Source of the DNA: Hybos culiciformis
Lineage: Eukaryota > Arthropoda > Insecta > Diptera > Hybotidae
DNA length: 64,000 bases
NCBI GenBank assembly: GCA_964007475.1
Contig: OZ023273.1
Coordinates: 111,771,812 to 111,835,811 of the forward strand
Direction of reading: 5' to 3'
Shown here: positions 1 to 15,600 of the stretch, piece after piece
Numbering within the stretch: the stretch's first letter is position 1
Layout of the letters: each line of letters starts with the position of its first letter
Position numbers and translations under genes: made by a program
The notes under the pieces: generated by a model
Told to the model about the DNA's origin: nothing
The model's input: only the letters and a program-made list of their open reading frames with translations
Databases searched by the model: none

Positions 1-3000
1 TTTAGTTAGGAGGTTTCTTACTGTACTATTGAATAAATTTAATATTCGTTAACACCTAAAAAAGTATTTTCCACTCCATATACTAACGGTCCATATAAAA
101 AGCTTTAAAGAAAGACTATTTACAACTGTATACATCTAATGATGTTTTAGAAATGAGAAGATTTATTCTCAACATCAAAATTCTTTGTAGTTGGTCATCA
201 TCTTAAAAAGATAAAAGTCTTTGAACTTTACATTCATCGCAAATGAGAAACTAAGTAATAAGTATGGTACGAAATGTGCTCTTAGATGATGTTTTTAACT
301 TTCGTGCCTGATTAAAATAAATAACTAATAAAATTTCAATATTCTTCATTCAAGTTTGATTACTTGTGACAAAGAATTAAGTTTCAACGAACCACATCTA
401 TATCGAAATTTATTAATACCATAGATATAGATGGACCCTTTTTTCTAATTCTTTTGCCTTACATTTTTTTTATTGGCCATCAAAATTAATAAATTTTTGC
501 TTTTACTTTCTTTTTTTTTTTCAAAATGCAGCTAAAATCTATTTACGCAGTCACAAAAAAATTATTTTGCATTTTGACATCCCTTATTGTTCTTCATAAT
601 AAAAAACAACAACCACCATTAAAAATATATTTGTGTCACGGATTTTTTTTTTTTTCTAACTATATATATTTTTTTTTCATAAAGTGAAATGCATCATTTA
701 TCAAAAAAATAAAAATACAAAAATAATAATAAATAAACAAAAATAAAAAAAAAACCAAAAAACAAAAGGGATCCCCATTTCAACCATGAATGTAATCAAA
801 ATGCATCATCATCAAAAACAATAACTCTCTATTAATTTCAATTTTCGGCTGCATATATCTATGTCATCATTGTGCATTATACAACATGCAACATCAACTA
901 AAACAAGGATATCATTGTCATCGCCATTATTGTCATCATCATCACCCATGTCATCCGTAGTAACAACTAATGTTTAGATATTTTTTGACCACTGCATTGT
1001 CCGCAAAAAAAATAAAAATAATAAACAAAAACAAACATTATTTAAAAAAAAAATTGTTAGACGTGCATTAATCTCATTTGACTGCAAAAAATGCAAATTA
1101 GAGTTATTACCATATACCAAAAAAGGGTTGAATTTTTGGTTTATTGTTTTTCTTTTATTTATTATGTACATTATTTCTAACAGTAACTATAGTACAATAT
1201 TCTATTAGTGCATTACATGAGACAGTACATATTGTTAAATTGAGCAATATGAACAACTTTTATGGAATTTCATTTCAATTTTATAACATTTCCAGATGTG
1301 GAATCAATATAAAATATAAAAATTAAAATTTTGATAATCGGTAAATTGTACTTATTAGTTTCACTCATTGGCATTGCTTTGCCGGCCTTCTCTGGAAAAA
1401 TGTTGAAAGATTCTCCTTTCAAATATTATAATTAAGTCATTTAATTTATAGTTTATTAATTTTTAGTTTATTAAATTTATAGTTGATAATTTGTTGAAAA
1501 TTTCTTCAAATTTTGTTCAATCCAATAATATCTTATCCGGAAATTTTTAAGCCTGAATAATTAGTATACATACATCTATCATCGACTACGTTATACTATT
1601 AAGTAAGTTCCAATAAATAAAAATAACATGATTTGTTCAACATAAACATTCATCGTTCGTTGATTAAATTGTTAAAATGTTGAAAGCCTTAAATGAAAAA
1701 AAAAAAAACAGGACTAATCACAAAATAGAGTCTAACATTTTACCCTTTCCGAAAACAATATTTTTGTGATGCAGTTTTGTGCAAAAATTATTGCACATTG
1801 CGGTTAATAAATCAACTTTATTTTTTTTTTCGTATATATATATTTCTTTTATGAATTCAGAAATTTGTCAATGTCGTTAACGATTTTTATAATTTTTTTT
1901 TTAGGTTGTCGGTTATTTTGCTTAATTTTTTCATATTTATATTCAATTTTATTGGGCTTCATGTGCACTGGTCATGATTATAACGTGTGTTTCTTATTTC
2001 AAAAATAACGAAAAAAAAACAAACATTTACTTCTCTGACTAAAATCACTGTGCACGATCAACAAAAATAAAAGGTGCATATTGCATATTGTATATGTATG
2101 TAGGTAACTGAGGTGCAAAAAATAAATAAATAAATATCAGATGATTTCTCATAAAAAAAATAAATTGATGGATAGTTTTTGAATAAAACATAAAAATCTA
2201 CTTCACCTTTCAATTGAAAAAATGAAAAAATAAAAAAATTAAATTAAATAAAATAAAAAAAATGTAAATATCGCATATAAATGAACATTAATTTAAAAGC
2301 CAGTAATTATGGTGAATGTTAAGTGTTTGGTCAGCTAGAGATCTTATCACATAAACACACATAATGTAATCTGTTAATTAACCTATACCTAGTTTGAGAT
2401 CCGACTGGAAGATCTCGCATTCTAACCTATATATAGTTAGAAATTATACCTATTTCAATATTATTACCAATTGCCTTGCACACAATATCCGACTTCTCTT
2501 ATCTTCCCCTAAAAATATATTTAAGCCCCCCGGAGTCTATGTGTAAGAAAATGTGGCATGCTTGTAATTCATAAAATAGAAATTTATTTTCAAAAATATC
2601 AATATTATTGCATTATAAAACATAATACATTAATTCAATTTCATGTCTCTTATCGTTTTTAAAATTAAAATAGATACAAATTGTAATTAAAAAAAACGAA
2701 AAAATAAACCTTATGCACATACTTTGTTTTGTATAATATTATTTTAATCTGGAGTGATAAATTAACTAACATAGCGAGTAAATATTTAAAAAAAAAAAAT
2801 AAAATAAAATCTCCTCCAATTAAACTAAATTACCGAAAAATTTGTTCAAGTACTTAAATGAAATTACGAAAGAAGTTTTTTTGTTTTTTTTTTTTTTTAA
2901 TTATCTTTCAGCAATTAAACCGCGCTTTTTTGATCAACCAGTATTAATGTAAACATGTCGCTTGGATCCAATAAAGAGAAAAATGGAACATTAAATAATG

Positions 3001-5497
3001 ATTTGAGTTTTTTTTGTTTTCTAGATTCTGTATACGAAATCCATAGATGAGATTGTGGAATCTAAAATATCGATAGCCGAGTTTTGAATTTTTTCTGAAT
3101 TACAATATAGTTATTATCGTCATTAGGACAAATTAGTTACTTCACTCCTTCGAATCGCACCTGAATTGAAGATCTGATGGTCAGTTTTTAATCTCACACA
3201 TCAACCTTTTAGATTTATAATCTCATTTTCTGTAGTTTGTAGTATTTTACATATTTTTTGTAGTATTTTCTTTACATATAAAGAACTCCCAAAAATTATA
3301 ATAAGAATATTGTAAGTGCGTTAAAATATTTAAATTATTGATTTCAAACTATTACAATTTCAGCTCTCAATCACCCTATTTTGCAATTTTACTAAAAATT
3401 TACTCAAATCTCTCAATGAGATTCTGGTATATTTGTTGCATTCATGTGTATTGATATAAAATTCATATATTTTTATAATTAATATATATAGTGATAAAGT
3501 GATTTGAAATTGAAATTATAATACGTATATTTGGCTTTTTATTAGAGTAAGAATATTTTACTTTCAAGAAAATAACTTTTAAAGCTAACTTACTGTCTGG
3601 ACCAAATCGCGAAAAAGTGTGATAGATTATTTCTTAAGATTTCATGATTTATTAAATAAATATCACAAACTGTTATCAAAGCGAAGCTCTTATCAAACAA
3701 GAAAAAAAAAACAAGAGAATCTAAAATAATTTATAAATAATCTCATTACAAAATTTTACTTAATTAAAAGATTAAGGAAAAAAAGTTTTTTTTTTTAAGT
3801 TTACATATTGGTCTTTTTAATTTAAAATTTATCTCAATTTCGTTTCATTAACTTAATCCAACAAATAAGATTGTCGTTTGAAATTAAAATGAGGAAAAAA
3901 AAAAATTATAATTTTCACCTGTGTGTTTACATAAATCTTTAAATAAGAGGAAATTTAATCAGTATGTTTATTTCGTATTTTTGTTTCTTATGTTTATTTT
4001 TTTACCACCTCTGAAAGAAGGAAAGCCATAGTAGATATTCCAATTTATCGATTGTGAATAATTTCTACAAAAAACGTTTAATCTTTTATTTCTTGGCAGA
4101 AGTGAAGTAAGTAAAAATGATGTTTGAACAGAGTTTTCGAACCCACAAAAATGTTGTTCACTTAATATATAAAAATGCTACATACTTAATTGAACTCAAT
4201 TTTTGGAACTCTTTTATTTGATCCAGATTTTCAAATTCTAAAGTTATTTGAAGTATTTGGGACATAATGTTCCTAGGAATACAAACATTTTTTCCTTAAG
4301 ATATTTCAATCTAATTATATTGCAAAATTATTTTAAATATGGAGAAGTCAAAACTTTATTTAATTTCATTGATATTATTTTTTCGTTAAGATGATAATAT
4401 GTAAACAGAGTGATAAGTATATGCAAAGTGGGTAGCCGCCAACACAAAAACTTCTGAATAGTAGCAATAAGCCGCATTTTGTATATGAATAAACAAGTTA
4501 GCAGATGATTATGAATACGTAAATAGTCAAAGTTAAATATTAAAGTCAAAAAAAAAAAAATAGAAACATAAAAGAGAAACAAATATAATGGAAAAAAAAC
4601 GCACAGTAAATGTTTATCGTTGTCGCATATTTTACAAATATTTAATTTTAATTGTAATATTTTTATGGTATGGTTTAATTTAAAAAAAAATGTACAAAAT
4701 CACATGTAAATAATTTGTTTATTTCTTTTTTTGTTGAATTTAGTAATGGTTTATAAAAATATTAAAAATAATCAATTATATAGGTATACGCATTCCTAAT
4801 TAGTTTTTCTTCATCTACTTTTTAATTTATTTCAGTTTGTTTTCAAATTTGAACAAGAGCTCCATTAAAGTGAATATATAGGCATAAAAGTTCATAAGGC
4901 ACCATAATGCCAATTACTATTCACAGTAACATTGGTTATAGACACTCCATGACTTTGTTTTGATTATGTAAATATATAATGATATATGTATATAAATTTC
5001 AATTCTGTACTTAGCGTAATTTAAGAATATTTCTATTTACACACAATTTAAACATAACAATGATAGCTTCAGCTGACACCTTTTCTAAAACTTCCACTGC
5101 TCAAGGTTCCATGTTACTTTTTAGGAATTACTCGACGTTAAAATGCATGAAATTTAAGATTTATTTTATTGTTTTCAATCTCAACATAAATTTTACGAAG
5201 TCCATCATCACACAATTGCTATGTTAATATGTAATGTTATATACATACGTATATAATTATCAGATATGTGGTTTGGGAAAAAAAATTATTTGGGTTCAGT
5301 GATTTATTTTACATAAAGAATTTTTTTTTTTTTTTACTTTCTTCTATATACTTTTAAAAAATACTTACTTACGTACATATATTTACTTTTATTTTTATTT
5401 TATAATAAATAATAGAGCACATAAAGAAAAACGCGTATAATACATTATGTTTTTTTTTTCAAAGTTATATATTTCTTTTTATTATTTTTTTTAACTT

Positions 5498-5502
<5 letters not shown>

Positions 5503-5534
<32 letters not shown>
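5503..5534. repeat. (TA)16 microsatellite
   Basis: Uninterrupted TA dinucleotides over 32 bases, in AT-rich DNA downstream of the tio/tsh gene. Confidence 0.95.
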
Positions 5535-5539
<5 letters not shown>

Positions 5540-5564
5540 AATCTTCGAAAAACCACATAATATC

Positions 5565-5589
5565 ATAATAATAATAATAATAATAATAA
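5565..5589. repeat. (ATA)n microsatellite
   Basis: About eight uninterrupted ATA units shortly after the TA tract. Confidence 0.9.
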
Positions 5590-8500
5590 AAAAAGAGAAT
5601 TTTTATTAATATACGGAAAAAACGATAGTACAATATCTAAAAAAAAAAAAAAGAAGAAAAATCAACAGGTGTCCCAAGGCCATTCACAAAATAATAATAA
5701 AAAAAAAAGAAAATATAATATTTTCCCTCTTACACAATTTTCTTGGGTTCTGTACGTAAAAAGGATATAAATGCGTGCGTGTAAAAAAAAAAACTATATA
5801 TACATAAAAATGTTGAAGACTATTTTATGTACACACAAGGCTATTCGATATACATAAATTTTTTTATTTTCTTATCAAAACATGTATATAAAATTTTATA
5901 TATAGTTTAAATATGAAATTTTCCGTGTTTTTTTCTTTCATAAATGTAAATTTTCTTTATATAAATAAATATTTTAAATATTTCTTAAATGAAAAATTTC
6001 AAATTTTTTCTTTTTTCAAAAAAACAAAAATTATATGATTTTGAAAATTTTTATCACAACATTATTTATTATTTTTATATGTAAATAAAAAATTTTATAT
6101 AATATTGAATTTTTTATTTTAATGCTCTTAAATTGCAGGAAAATTATGTTTGCGCAATTTTCCTTAAAAAAAAAATTCTATAACTTTTTTTTTTGTTATT
6201 TTATTTAGTATTATTTTTATATTTTATGTTTTTGTATTATTTTAGAGAACCTTATATTGTATAAATGTGTTTGCGTACATTCAAAAAGGACAAAAATTGC
6301 AAAAAAATAAATTAAAAAAAAATTCTATAAAGGATAATAAAAAGGAAAAAAAAACAAAAATCCCATAAAATTTGAGTTATTTATTACTCTCTTGAGTTAT
6401 TACCAAGCTCTCAGTTGTTATTTTGTCTTGCCAAGGGGATGTACATACTATTCTATGATTATTATTTCATTTTATATATTTTTTTTCTAGATATTTGATA
6501 TTGTGTAGTGTATTTAGTAGATATTAAAAAAAAAAAAATTAAGGCATAATAATATTCTGAATGTTAATTTTATATCGTCATTATAATTTGTTTTTTTTTT
6601 TAAAAGGAAAGCAAATTCTAAATTTTCCAAATAACATTTAATTTATTATACACTTATTTCCTTGATATAAAAAAAAATTTCATGTTTAACATTTTTGTTT
6701 AGTAAAAAAAAAAAATTTTAAAAATTTAGGAGTGGAACATTAATACTACATTTATTCTACTCTTTGAAATAACACTGTGAATTTAAACAGTAGATTTTTT
6801 TTTTTATATTTGTTTTATGTTTTTACTCTAAGGTAAGAGTAAATATAAAAAAAAAACCAAAAAAAAAAAATAAACTTCAAAACATATACGTAAATTTAAC
6901 TATAGTACAATATGACCTTGAAGAATTTTTCATTCATAAAAAACATATGTACTAAAAAATTTGTATTTTGTTGTTATTGTTTTTTGCTGTTGTTAAAGTA
7001 CATATACAATATATTATTTTTTTTCTTTCTTTTTACCTGCAAGAAATTATCTACAAAAATTACAGTAATTTATGCAAAATGTTCGTGAGAAGTTAAAAAA
7101 AAAAAAAAAAATTATAATTGCATAGGTGCAATTTCACGCACATGTTCTTTTTTTTTCAACTTTTCTTGCATTTGGAAAAATTGTAATATAAATTTACAAA
7201 GAAATATGTATATTAACCTTAAATTTATAATTTTTAAGAAAGGAGGAAATAAATAAATGAAAAAAAAAACTAAGGGAATCAAAAATTTCACACAACATGG
7301 ATTTTGAAATATTTTGCTGATACTGTGTATAGTAGAACCTATAGGGTAAAATTTCAGCAATAATCGTCTTTCTCTCGTCCATTTATGTTAATTATTTTGT
7401 ACATAATGTCTATATAAACAGGTAAACATTATTTCATATTTTTTTTCTTAAGTTTCACTTATAGCAGTAGGTATATAACCATAGATTGTATTTTAATTGT
7501 TTTTAAATTTTGTTATTAACTTTTGACATAAATTATTTGTATAGAAAACAATAAGTAAAAACCATATTTTGTACCGTCTATTTCGGTTTCTTTGAAATTT
7601 GAAATATATCGCAGTTCCATTTCTGTTACATTATTTTGTATATTTAAGAACCAAATTCATATATACTAAAGTTGTTGCCAAATTAATATACAATTTAACA
7701 TTTTTAACTTCTGTAAATTAAAATCCCGGATTACCAAAATATAAGTTTTAAAGAAAGTTAAACTATGATTAAAAAAATCATTAATTTTTGCAAAATCTCT
7801 GTAAAATTTTATCAATTCAATATATTCAAGTATCTAAATTAAATTGAACGCATTTAATAACATCAGAATCTTCTAATAATAGATAATTCCTTAATATGTC
7901 TTTTAATAATAAATATATTAATGTTTCTATATACACAGAACTCTTAGTAATCTTTTTCACTGCTGATTTTCATATAAAATGCTAAGTAGGTATATATATA
8001 ACCATATTGTTAAACCTAATACTAAAATTGAAATATAAATCTTTTATAGTCAAATCAAAATCTTTAATTAATGGGAAAATATTTCGAATCGAATGAGCAA
8101 AAAATAATTAACTCAGAATGAAATAAAATATAATAATCCATAAATTTTATCAGGATACATTAACGGTCACGATTTATCCTTTCTGCATTTTATATACATA
8201 AAAACATGTATACATACGTATGTATATATATATTTACTTATTATATAAAAAAAATATTAAAATTTACCTACAATAATATCGCCGTTCTGCTCATTTTTAT
8301 AACCCCTACACCACCGGAATGAGGGGAGATAAAATTTATTATTAATTTTAATGAGTCGGGATAAAAATAAATATATTTTAAGGGTTTTTTTTTTAAATAT
8401 TAACAATGTAACATATTTAAACACTAAATACAAGAGCTACTAAATATTTATATTGATTTCATTTAATCCACGGTTGACGGTCATTATATAATTATTAAGG

Positions 8501-8928
8501 TGTTTTTGAAAATTGTAAATAATTAAATATTTTAGTGGTACTAACAATACTATCTTTGAATATTTGAACAAGCTAAATTACAGGTGACTTTTACCTTAAA
8601 AATTATTTTTTATCTAACGTTTTATGCGCATTAAGTTAGCACTTTGGATAATAATCTCATAAATTCAAGCCAAATAACTTTAGAGAAAAAATAGAGCAGT
8701 ACCTCATAAATAAAGTTCGGAGCCCATTTTCAACATTTCGATTTAAGATACTTTACTATTAAAATACAACCACGGACTTATTTTCTACATTCCTCTAATG
8801 GATATCTATCTTCCCTAAGAACCCACTAGGAAAATTATTTTGGGAAAATTATTTTGGCTCATGGCTGGGTTACGTAACTCCCAAGCCCAAATTGGAGAAT
8901 CTCATTCTTAATTCGAGGTCAAAGTGAA

Positions 8929-8951
8929 CGAATGCGAATATTCGGCATTCG
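8929..8951. repeat. Nested near-palindrome CGAATGC-GAATATTC-G-GCATTCG
   Basis: Seven-base outer arms (CGAATGC/GCATTCG) enclose the palindrome GAATATTC with one extra G. It lies within a locally G+C-richer patch of about 8690-9070. Its function is unknown. Confidence 0.5.
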
Positions 8952-9573
8952 AGGAATTGATATCGATTACGCAGTTCATTAGCTATAAGATAAGCATTGA
9001 AGTGGAGCAAGGACGGACATATACATAGCCCGTTTTTTATTTTTGTTAGATTGAGGGCTGAAAACAAAATTACAATAATTACAAATAGCCATCTTTAAGA
9101 AGGAAGAATAATAATTAAAATTAAATTGTTTACAATGCGTCTGCTGGTCATTGAATCATAATTTCTAACACACTGATGATAACCACTCTCAAATTCAACT
9201 ATTCATTGAGGCTAAAATTTCTCAACGATTGGGTGGTCTACCTTATAAAAATTGCAAAAAAAAAAAACTAAACTAAATTTTCACAAATAATACCGCGCCG
9301 CCGGAGAATTTATTTTCATATATTATTTTGAAAAGTTATGATGTTTTCTAAACACACAACTTTTTTCCTTGAAATTTCTCGCATATAAAATCATAAATTT
9401 ATTTCCTTGTTTTTTTTTGTTTTTTCTCTGCTGAATTTCTACGAGAAACACATATACAAAGAACATTTTTGGCCGTTAATAAATGTGTCTGAGTGCATTA
9501 TTTTAATGTCACTGATAAATCATTTTTATGTTCATGGTAAATCAAGGAATGTTATATTCTTATAAGTTATAAC

Positions 9574-9629
9574 TATTATTATTATTATTATTATTTTATT
9601 CCTTTTTTTTATTATTATTATTATTATAT
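9574..9629. repeat. Two (ATT)n microsatellites separated by a T-rich spacer
   Basis: ATT units run from about 9574 to 9595, and again from about 9610 to 9628. Confidence 0.85.
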
Positions 9630-12600
9630 AGAATATGGAATATAGTTGCAAATTCTAAATGGGCTTTCGGGGAGTTTTGGTTTTGACTCATTTTTAGTTA
9701 TGAATAAACTATTTTGAATGAAATAATACTCGTGAAGACATAAATTTATTTTTTAATTTTTTTTTATTTTTTTTTTAATACCATTTTATAAAATTTGTTT
9801 CATAATTTAGTATTATGTATATTGTTTGTAAGTAAATATACTATGAGGGATACATAAAGAATAACAATAATTTTTTTTTCATTATTATTGATTTATAGTG
9901 TACATAGAAATGAATAAAAAACAGATTTAATAAATATTAATTGTTTCACAGTTAAAAAAAAAAATTTAATTTATTTTCAAATTAAACAAGAAATTTGAAT
10001 GATAACATAAACATTAATTTATGATAAATTACAAAATTTTTAAGTGAAATAGATAAATTTGAATAATTATTGACATATTGACTCTAGAACTAGACTACTA
10101 AAAAAAATCATTAAAAATTATTTACAAATTAAGTATGTCGGCATATGATATAAATATTAATTAGAATTTCCGGCAGAATATTAATAGTTTCTACTTAAAC
10201 TTTCGGTTATTAATTTCCATCTAGATATTCTAGATTACTTACAAAAGAAATAATTTTGTAAAACGAATTTTAAGTTCTAGTTAACGAAGCAACATGCTTT
10301 GCCTAATTATCTACACCCTATTTTTACCTAAAAATTTTCTTCCAAATTTCATTTTAATTATTTCCTTCTAAAATTCTAAAAACTTTTGGCTTCAATTCCT
10401 ATGTATTTATATACATTCAAGCCAAAATACAACATTATATTCATGTATTATATCATTAACAATTCATTCAGTTAAAAACTATTTTTATACATTTAATAAA
10501 ATCATAATAAATATAAAATATATAATATATATAATACATAACTGAATATTAAATAATAATAAAATACAAAAAAAAAAATAACAGCGAAAATTCTGGTGGC
10601 AATATTATGCTTCGCTTTTTGAATTATGATTATGATTCCGCGAAAACATTTACCACTACTTTTGTTGTAAATATATTTTTAACTATATAGAAACATTATA
10701 AAAATATATTATACAAATATATAATATCCCTATTACATAAAAACATATATATTCCAATTACATCACAATTTTTAGTTTTAATGTTTTTATTGTTATTTAT
10801 TATAGTTTTCATAAAATAGCATACATCATACCACAACATTGGATATTCTGTACTTTTTGAATATTTACGAGTATTATTAACAGAAAAAAATGTAATGTTT
10901 GCTGTTGCAACAGCAGCCGACAATTTGAAAACTGATAAATATAATATAAAATATATATAGAACATAAATAAATTTTAATACATTCAGTTTTATTACTATT
11001 ATATATTATTATTACTATATATGATTATTTTATATATGTATATAAGTAGTTAAATGTATATTACATATATATAACATATTAAATGTTCAAAATTAGTGTT
11101 ATATGTGTTTTTAAAGGATCATTATTATTAACCAATTTTACATATTATTAATATTAATATGGTTTATTATTATTGTTATTAATATTACTATTTTGAGAGA
11201 ATAAATTATTATTAGCTTTAATATTTAGTGCGTATTTTATGACTTATGTATGTATAATGTCTACAGCAATAATTTTAAAGAATAAATTCATATTATTTAA
11301 TAAAATTTTAGATGTTTATTAATTAAAATTCCATAATCACTTGCGCAAACTTAATTCTTATTTTAATGTTATAATATATAGTCTCTCTATGTAAATAAAT
11401 TATTTTTAGCATATTATAAGGTACATAGAAGTAAGATTAAGTTATAAGAGAAATATTTATTCATTAATTAAAAAGTTGTATCTTATTTTTTTGCTTTCAA
11501 TTTACCAAACTTTATTATAGATTTTAAAAATTAATTTGAAAAAATATATAGATACTTTATACTACCCTTAGTAATTGCGTTATAAAAAAAATGATAAATT
11601 CATTCATTACAAATTAACTTCGTATATTATATTTTCATAATTTATATTTGATATTCTCTCATTTATTATTTTTTTAACAATTCAACTATTAAGAGGCAGT
11701 TTTCATCATTAACATCACAATATATGAAGTTCATAAAAAAATTAATAAAGTTTTAATTTATATGATGATAAATATTACAAAAAATTTATACAGGGTTCTG
11801 AATAGAATCTGTCGAATGCAAGCCTACAGTTATATAATATAATAAACCTAAAATTCTTCTAAATAAAGGTCGTTTTAACTTTTGGCAAAACTAACAACCT
11901 GACATTCATATTCGTGATTTATTAATTAAAAAAAAAAATTATATTTAACTTTATAAATGTATGTTTCTGAATTAAAGATTAAATGTTATTAGACTTATTC
12001 TCACCCATGATACTGTAAATAAGTCTAAGTTCCATTTTCAAAGTATTGTACTGACAAATTGACATTTGAGAAGGGAAATTTTTTTAAAACAAATTTATAA
12101 TAAACTCTAGAAATATATTTCTGGATTAAAAATGCACAGTTAAATCAAAATATATCTATATGTAGGTTTAAAAATCCGTATTAAACCGGATTTATATGAG
12201 TTCCAGATTTTAAATGTCAAACTTTATTCTTCATAAATCATTAAAGTTACCGACTCATACATAAGCAGGAGATAAAATGTTTCAGTTTATCCAAAAAGCC
12301 TTGAAAAAAAAAAGAAAATAAAATACCGAAAAGTCATAATTTATATATTATATATGTTTTTTTATTTTCTGACTTTGTCTCCCTAGAAAAATATTAACTT
12401 CATTGTGTTTCGCACATAAAATTCAGGTTAATGTGATTGAAAAGATGATTTTTAAATTATTTTTTTCTTGAATCTTTTTTTTTTTGATAAAATTAATGCT
12501 GCTATAAAGAAAAGCATATCGAATTACGGACAAAAAATACGCAATTTTAATTTTTATTTTCATATGTAGTAAAATTAAACGATTTGTATGTTGAAATTCC

Positions 12601-15600
12601 AGAATCAATTTGGAATAAAATAGAAATATTTATTTTTCTGAATTGTCAAATATGTATTTTATGTTATTGTTATTCGTTATAGAAATTTTTAAGTACCTAC
12701 ATATTTTAGATATTTTTATGCTTTTATAATGTAGGTTCTATCAAGACTGATCCTTATATTAATATTCCTTAATAACAACAGAAACTATTATATTGCAGAT
12801 TTCACTCGATACAGTTTTTAACTTAAAAATTAAACTTCAATTAATAATTCCTGTATTATTTTATTTCTAGCCTATTTTTACCATTTATAGATATTCCTAA
12901 AGATTGAACTTAAAACTTATATCAATCAACCTATTCAACCTAATTTCATTCTTGTATTTTTAAAATGTTATGCGTATAATAAATAATATGAATCTTACTG
13001 AACTCTATAAGTAAATATAAAAAACCATATAAAAGAAGTAATTTTATTAAACTATTAAATATCTGAAAAATTTACAAAATATATTGGAATCCATTCTTTA
13101 TTTGAATGACAAACAACATACTATGTACAAACATATAATATACAATTATATATATATTCTGTTTAAGTTATTCAACTTCAAAATGAACATAATAAATGTA
13201 TATAAAAATTGTTTCATTTCTTTTATTATAAGTATTTTTCAACTGCTCTGATTGTAAATATATATTTATATCGGGATATTGGATAACATTTTGCAAAATA
13301 CTATAAATACATCTTTCAGGAATAATAAAGATTGTCTTGTCTTGCATAATGTGGCTCATTTAAGAATTCCAAAATGCAATAACGTCACGAGAATAAAATA
13401 CCAAGGAGACAATAACTCACACACGTTTACATAATGGGCTATAAATTACCATCGCACCGTGTGCCAAACAAAAGGCCATTATGTTTATATATTTACAAAG
13501 AATAAATATAAAATAAAAAAATAAAAAAAAATAAAGGGAAAAATTGTATCAGCACAAATCAAAGTGGTGTACCTTTTTCTTAAATAAAAAAAAAAATTAA
13601 AATTCAATGTTTTAATGTGACAAGTGTAAAAATTAAAATATTTAAATATTTTAGAAAGTTTTCAAAAAAAAATTAATTATCAATTTTATATCAATTTTGA
13701 ATTGATTGTACTGATTAGAGTTGGGTTATCCAAAATAGTCAAGATTATTGAAGACGAAATAATAAAACGAGCATCTTAATGTTGTGATTCGTCTAGATCT
13801 AGATTCTAGATCAATATTGTAAAGGCTTAGAACATTACGCTAGAATTATAGGAATTCCATAAAGTACGACTGTTCACAGTATTTTCGATGAATTAAACAT
13901 TAAAATTTGACTCACTTGTCTAACTTTTATTTGCATTTAAATTTTATTATAATATTTTTAAGTGGTTTTCCTTTCAAAAATGAAAAACTAATCGATTTCA
14001 ATTCTTGGAATGTCAAAATATGCGCAATCTTGCAATCTACGATTTCTAGTTTGGTTGTTAAAGATTCTCAATCAGCCACAGGTCGAAATAATTTTCATAT
14101 AAATTTTATGTAGCTATTTTACATATGTATTTTCAAAAGTTTTAATGGATAATTATGGATAATTAGTTTTAATGGATAATTAGTGTAATATTGATTGAGA
14201 AACTTAAAAAACTATAACACCCCGATTGTTTTCAAGGGTTCGTTCTAGGCTCTGGATTAGTAAATGATATAAGACCAATTATTGATATATTGTATATTGA
14301 AGAAACCTTAAAAATGTTTGTGATCAAGATATAATAAAATTAAGATATCTAAAATTGAAATATTAAAAATTAGCCTCGTACTTCATTTATGAGTAACTGT
14401 TCTAAATTTTTTTTTTGTATGAAATCGATCAAGAAGGAGTATTGATCATATTATCATTATTTTAATTCGAAATTTTTTTTTCCTGAAACTTAAGATGAAG
14501 AAACTGTCCAAAAAACTTTATTTTTAAGAAGAAAAACTGCTGGTGCACAAATTTATACCATTAGGATATTTATGTCGTCGTCAGGAATAACAAAACAAAA
14601 CAAGGCAAAATAAAAAAAAAAAAATTGAATTTATAGACTTTACCATTTTACTTTGAATTTTCCAAACAAATAAAAACAAATAACAACAACTAACTCTTTC
14701 ATATTATATATAGGTATAAATAAAAGTTCCCTATTGCAGCATTTAGTAAATAAGAAAATATAGTTTTTTTTTTCTTATAGGTTTTATTAATAATAAAATG
14801 AGAAGAAAAATAAAAAAAAATCGAAAATGCAAGAAGCTTTTTTTTTTTATTTATTTTTGGGAAATAGGTGCACAATAAGTCTCATAAATCGAAAAAACAT
14901 TTTTTATATATTTTATTATTCTCATTGTAGTTACCTTTAATAAAATTAAAAGCTTGCACAGCATATATAAGTACTACACAGTTACCTTCTTAAATTATAT
15001 ATACACGTATGTACATTATTTGAAGAATTTTATTTTTATATTATTTTCTTTTACTGTGCACATTTTGACATCCAAAATTTTTATTTTTGAAGAAATTAAC
15101 GCTAAATTTTCAGGGAGTTCAACGAGTAGGTTCGTTTTATACAGTATATCGTAATATTGTTCACAAGGTTCAGGTATTATGATGTTGGAAATTCATTAAT
15201 TTATAACAATTATTCTGTTTTTAGTTACAAATCATGAAAACGAATCTTTTAATTTGTAAAAATTCTTTGTTATTCTGGGATCGATTCAATATGTATAGTT
15301 TAGAAATCACTACAATTTTTCTTCTCCTCTGAAAGAACAGATTTATGCTACAGCTATAATTTCTGTAAATCCCTTGATAAGTATACATATAGCTTAAATG
15401 GAACTGGTGGATGTCTATAAAATGATTAGTTATTTTAATATATTGTTGACTATAGTATAATATTCGACACAAAAATTTCATATTACAATAAAATTTATTT
15501 TGTAAATTATTTTTCGGCACAAAAACAATATGAAAACCAATGTTTGCTACAATTCATTCGCCATATAGATTTTTGGCCGAGTAATTATATTTTTAATGCA

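Noticed and set aside
10696..10965. 89-codon minus-strand frame with a hydrophobic N-terminus resembling a signal peptide
   Set aside because: Hydrophobic composition follows from the AT-rich codons; there is no family resemblance and no supporting context.
15221..15520. 99-codon minus-strand frame
   Set aside because: AT-biased, rich in Ile/Asn/Lys/Tyr/Phe, with no domain; consistent with chance.
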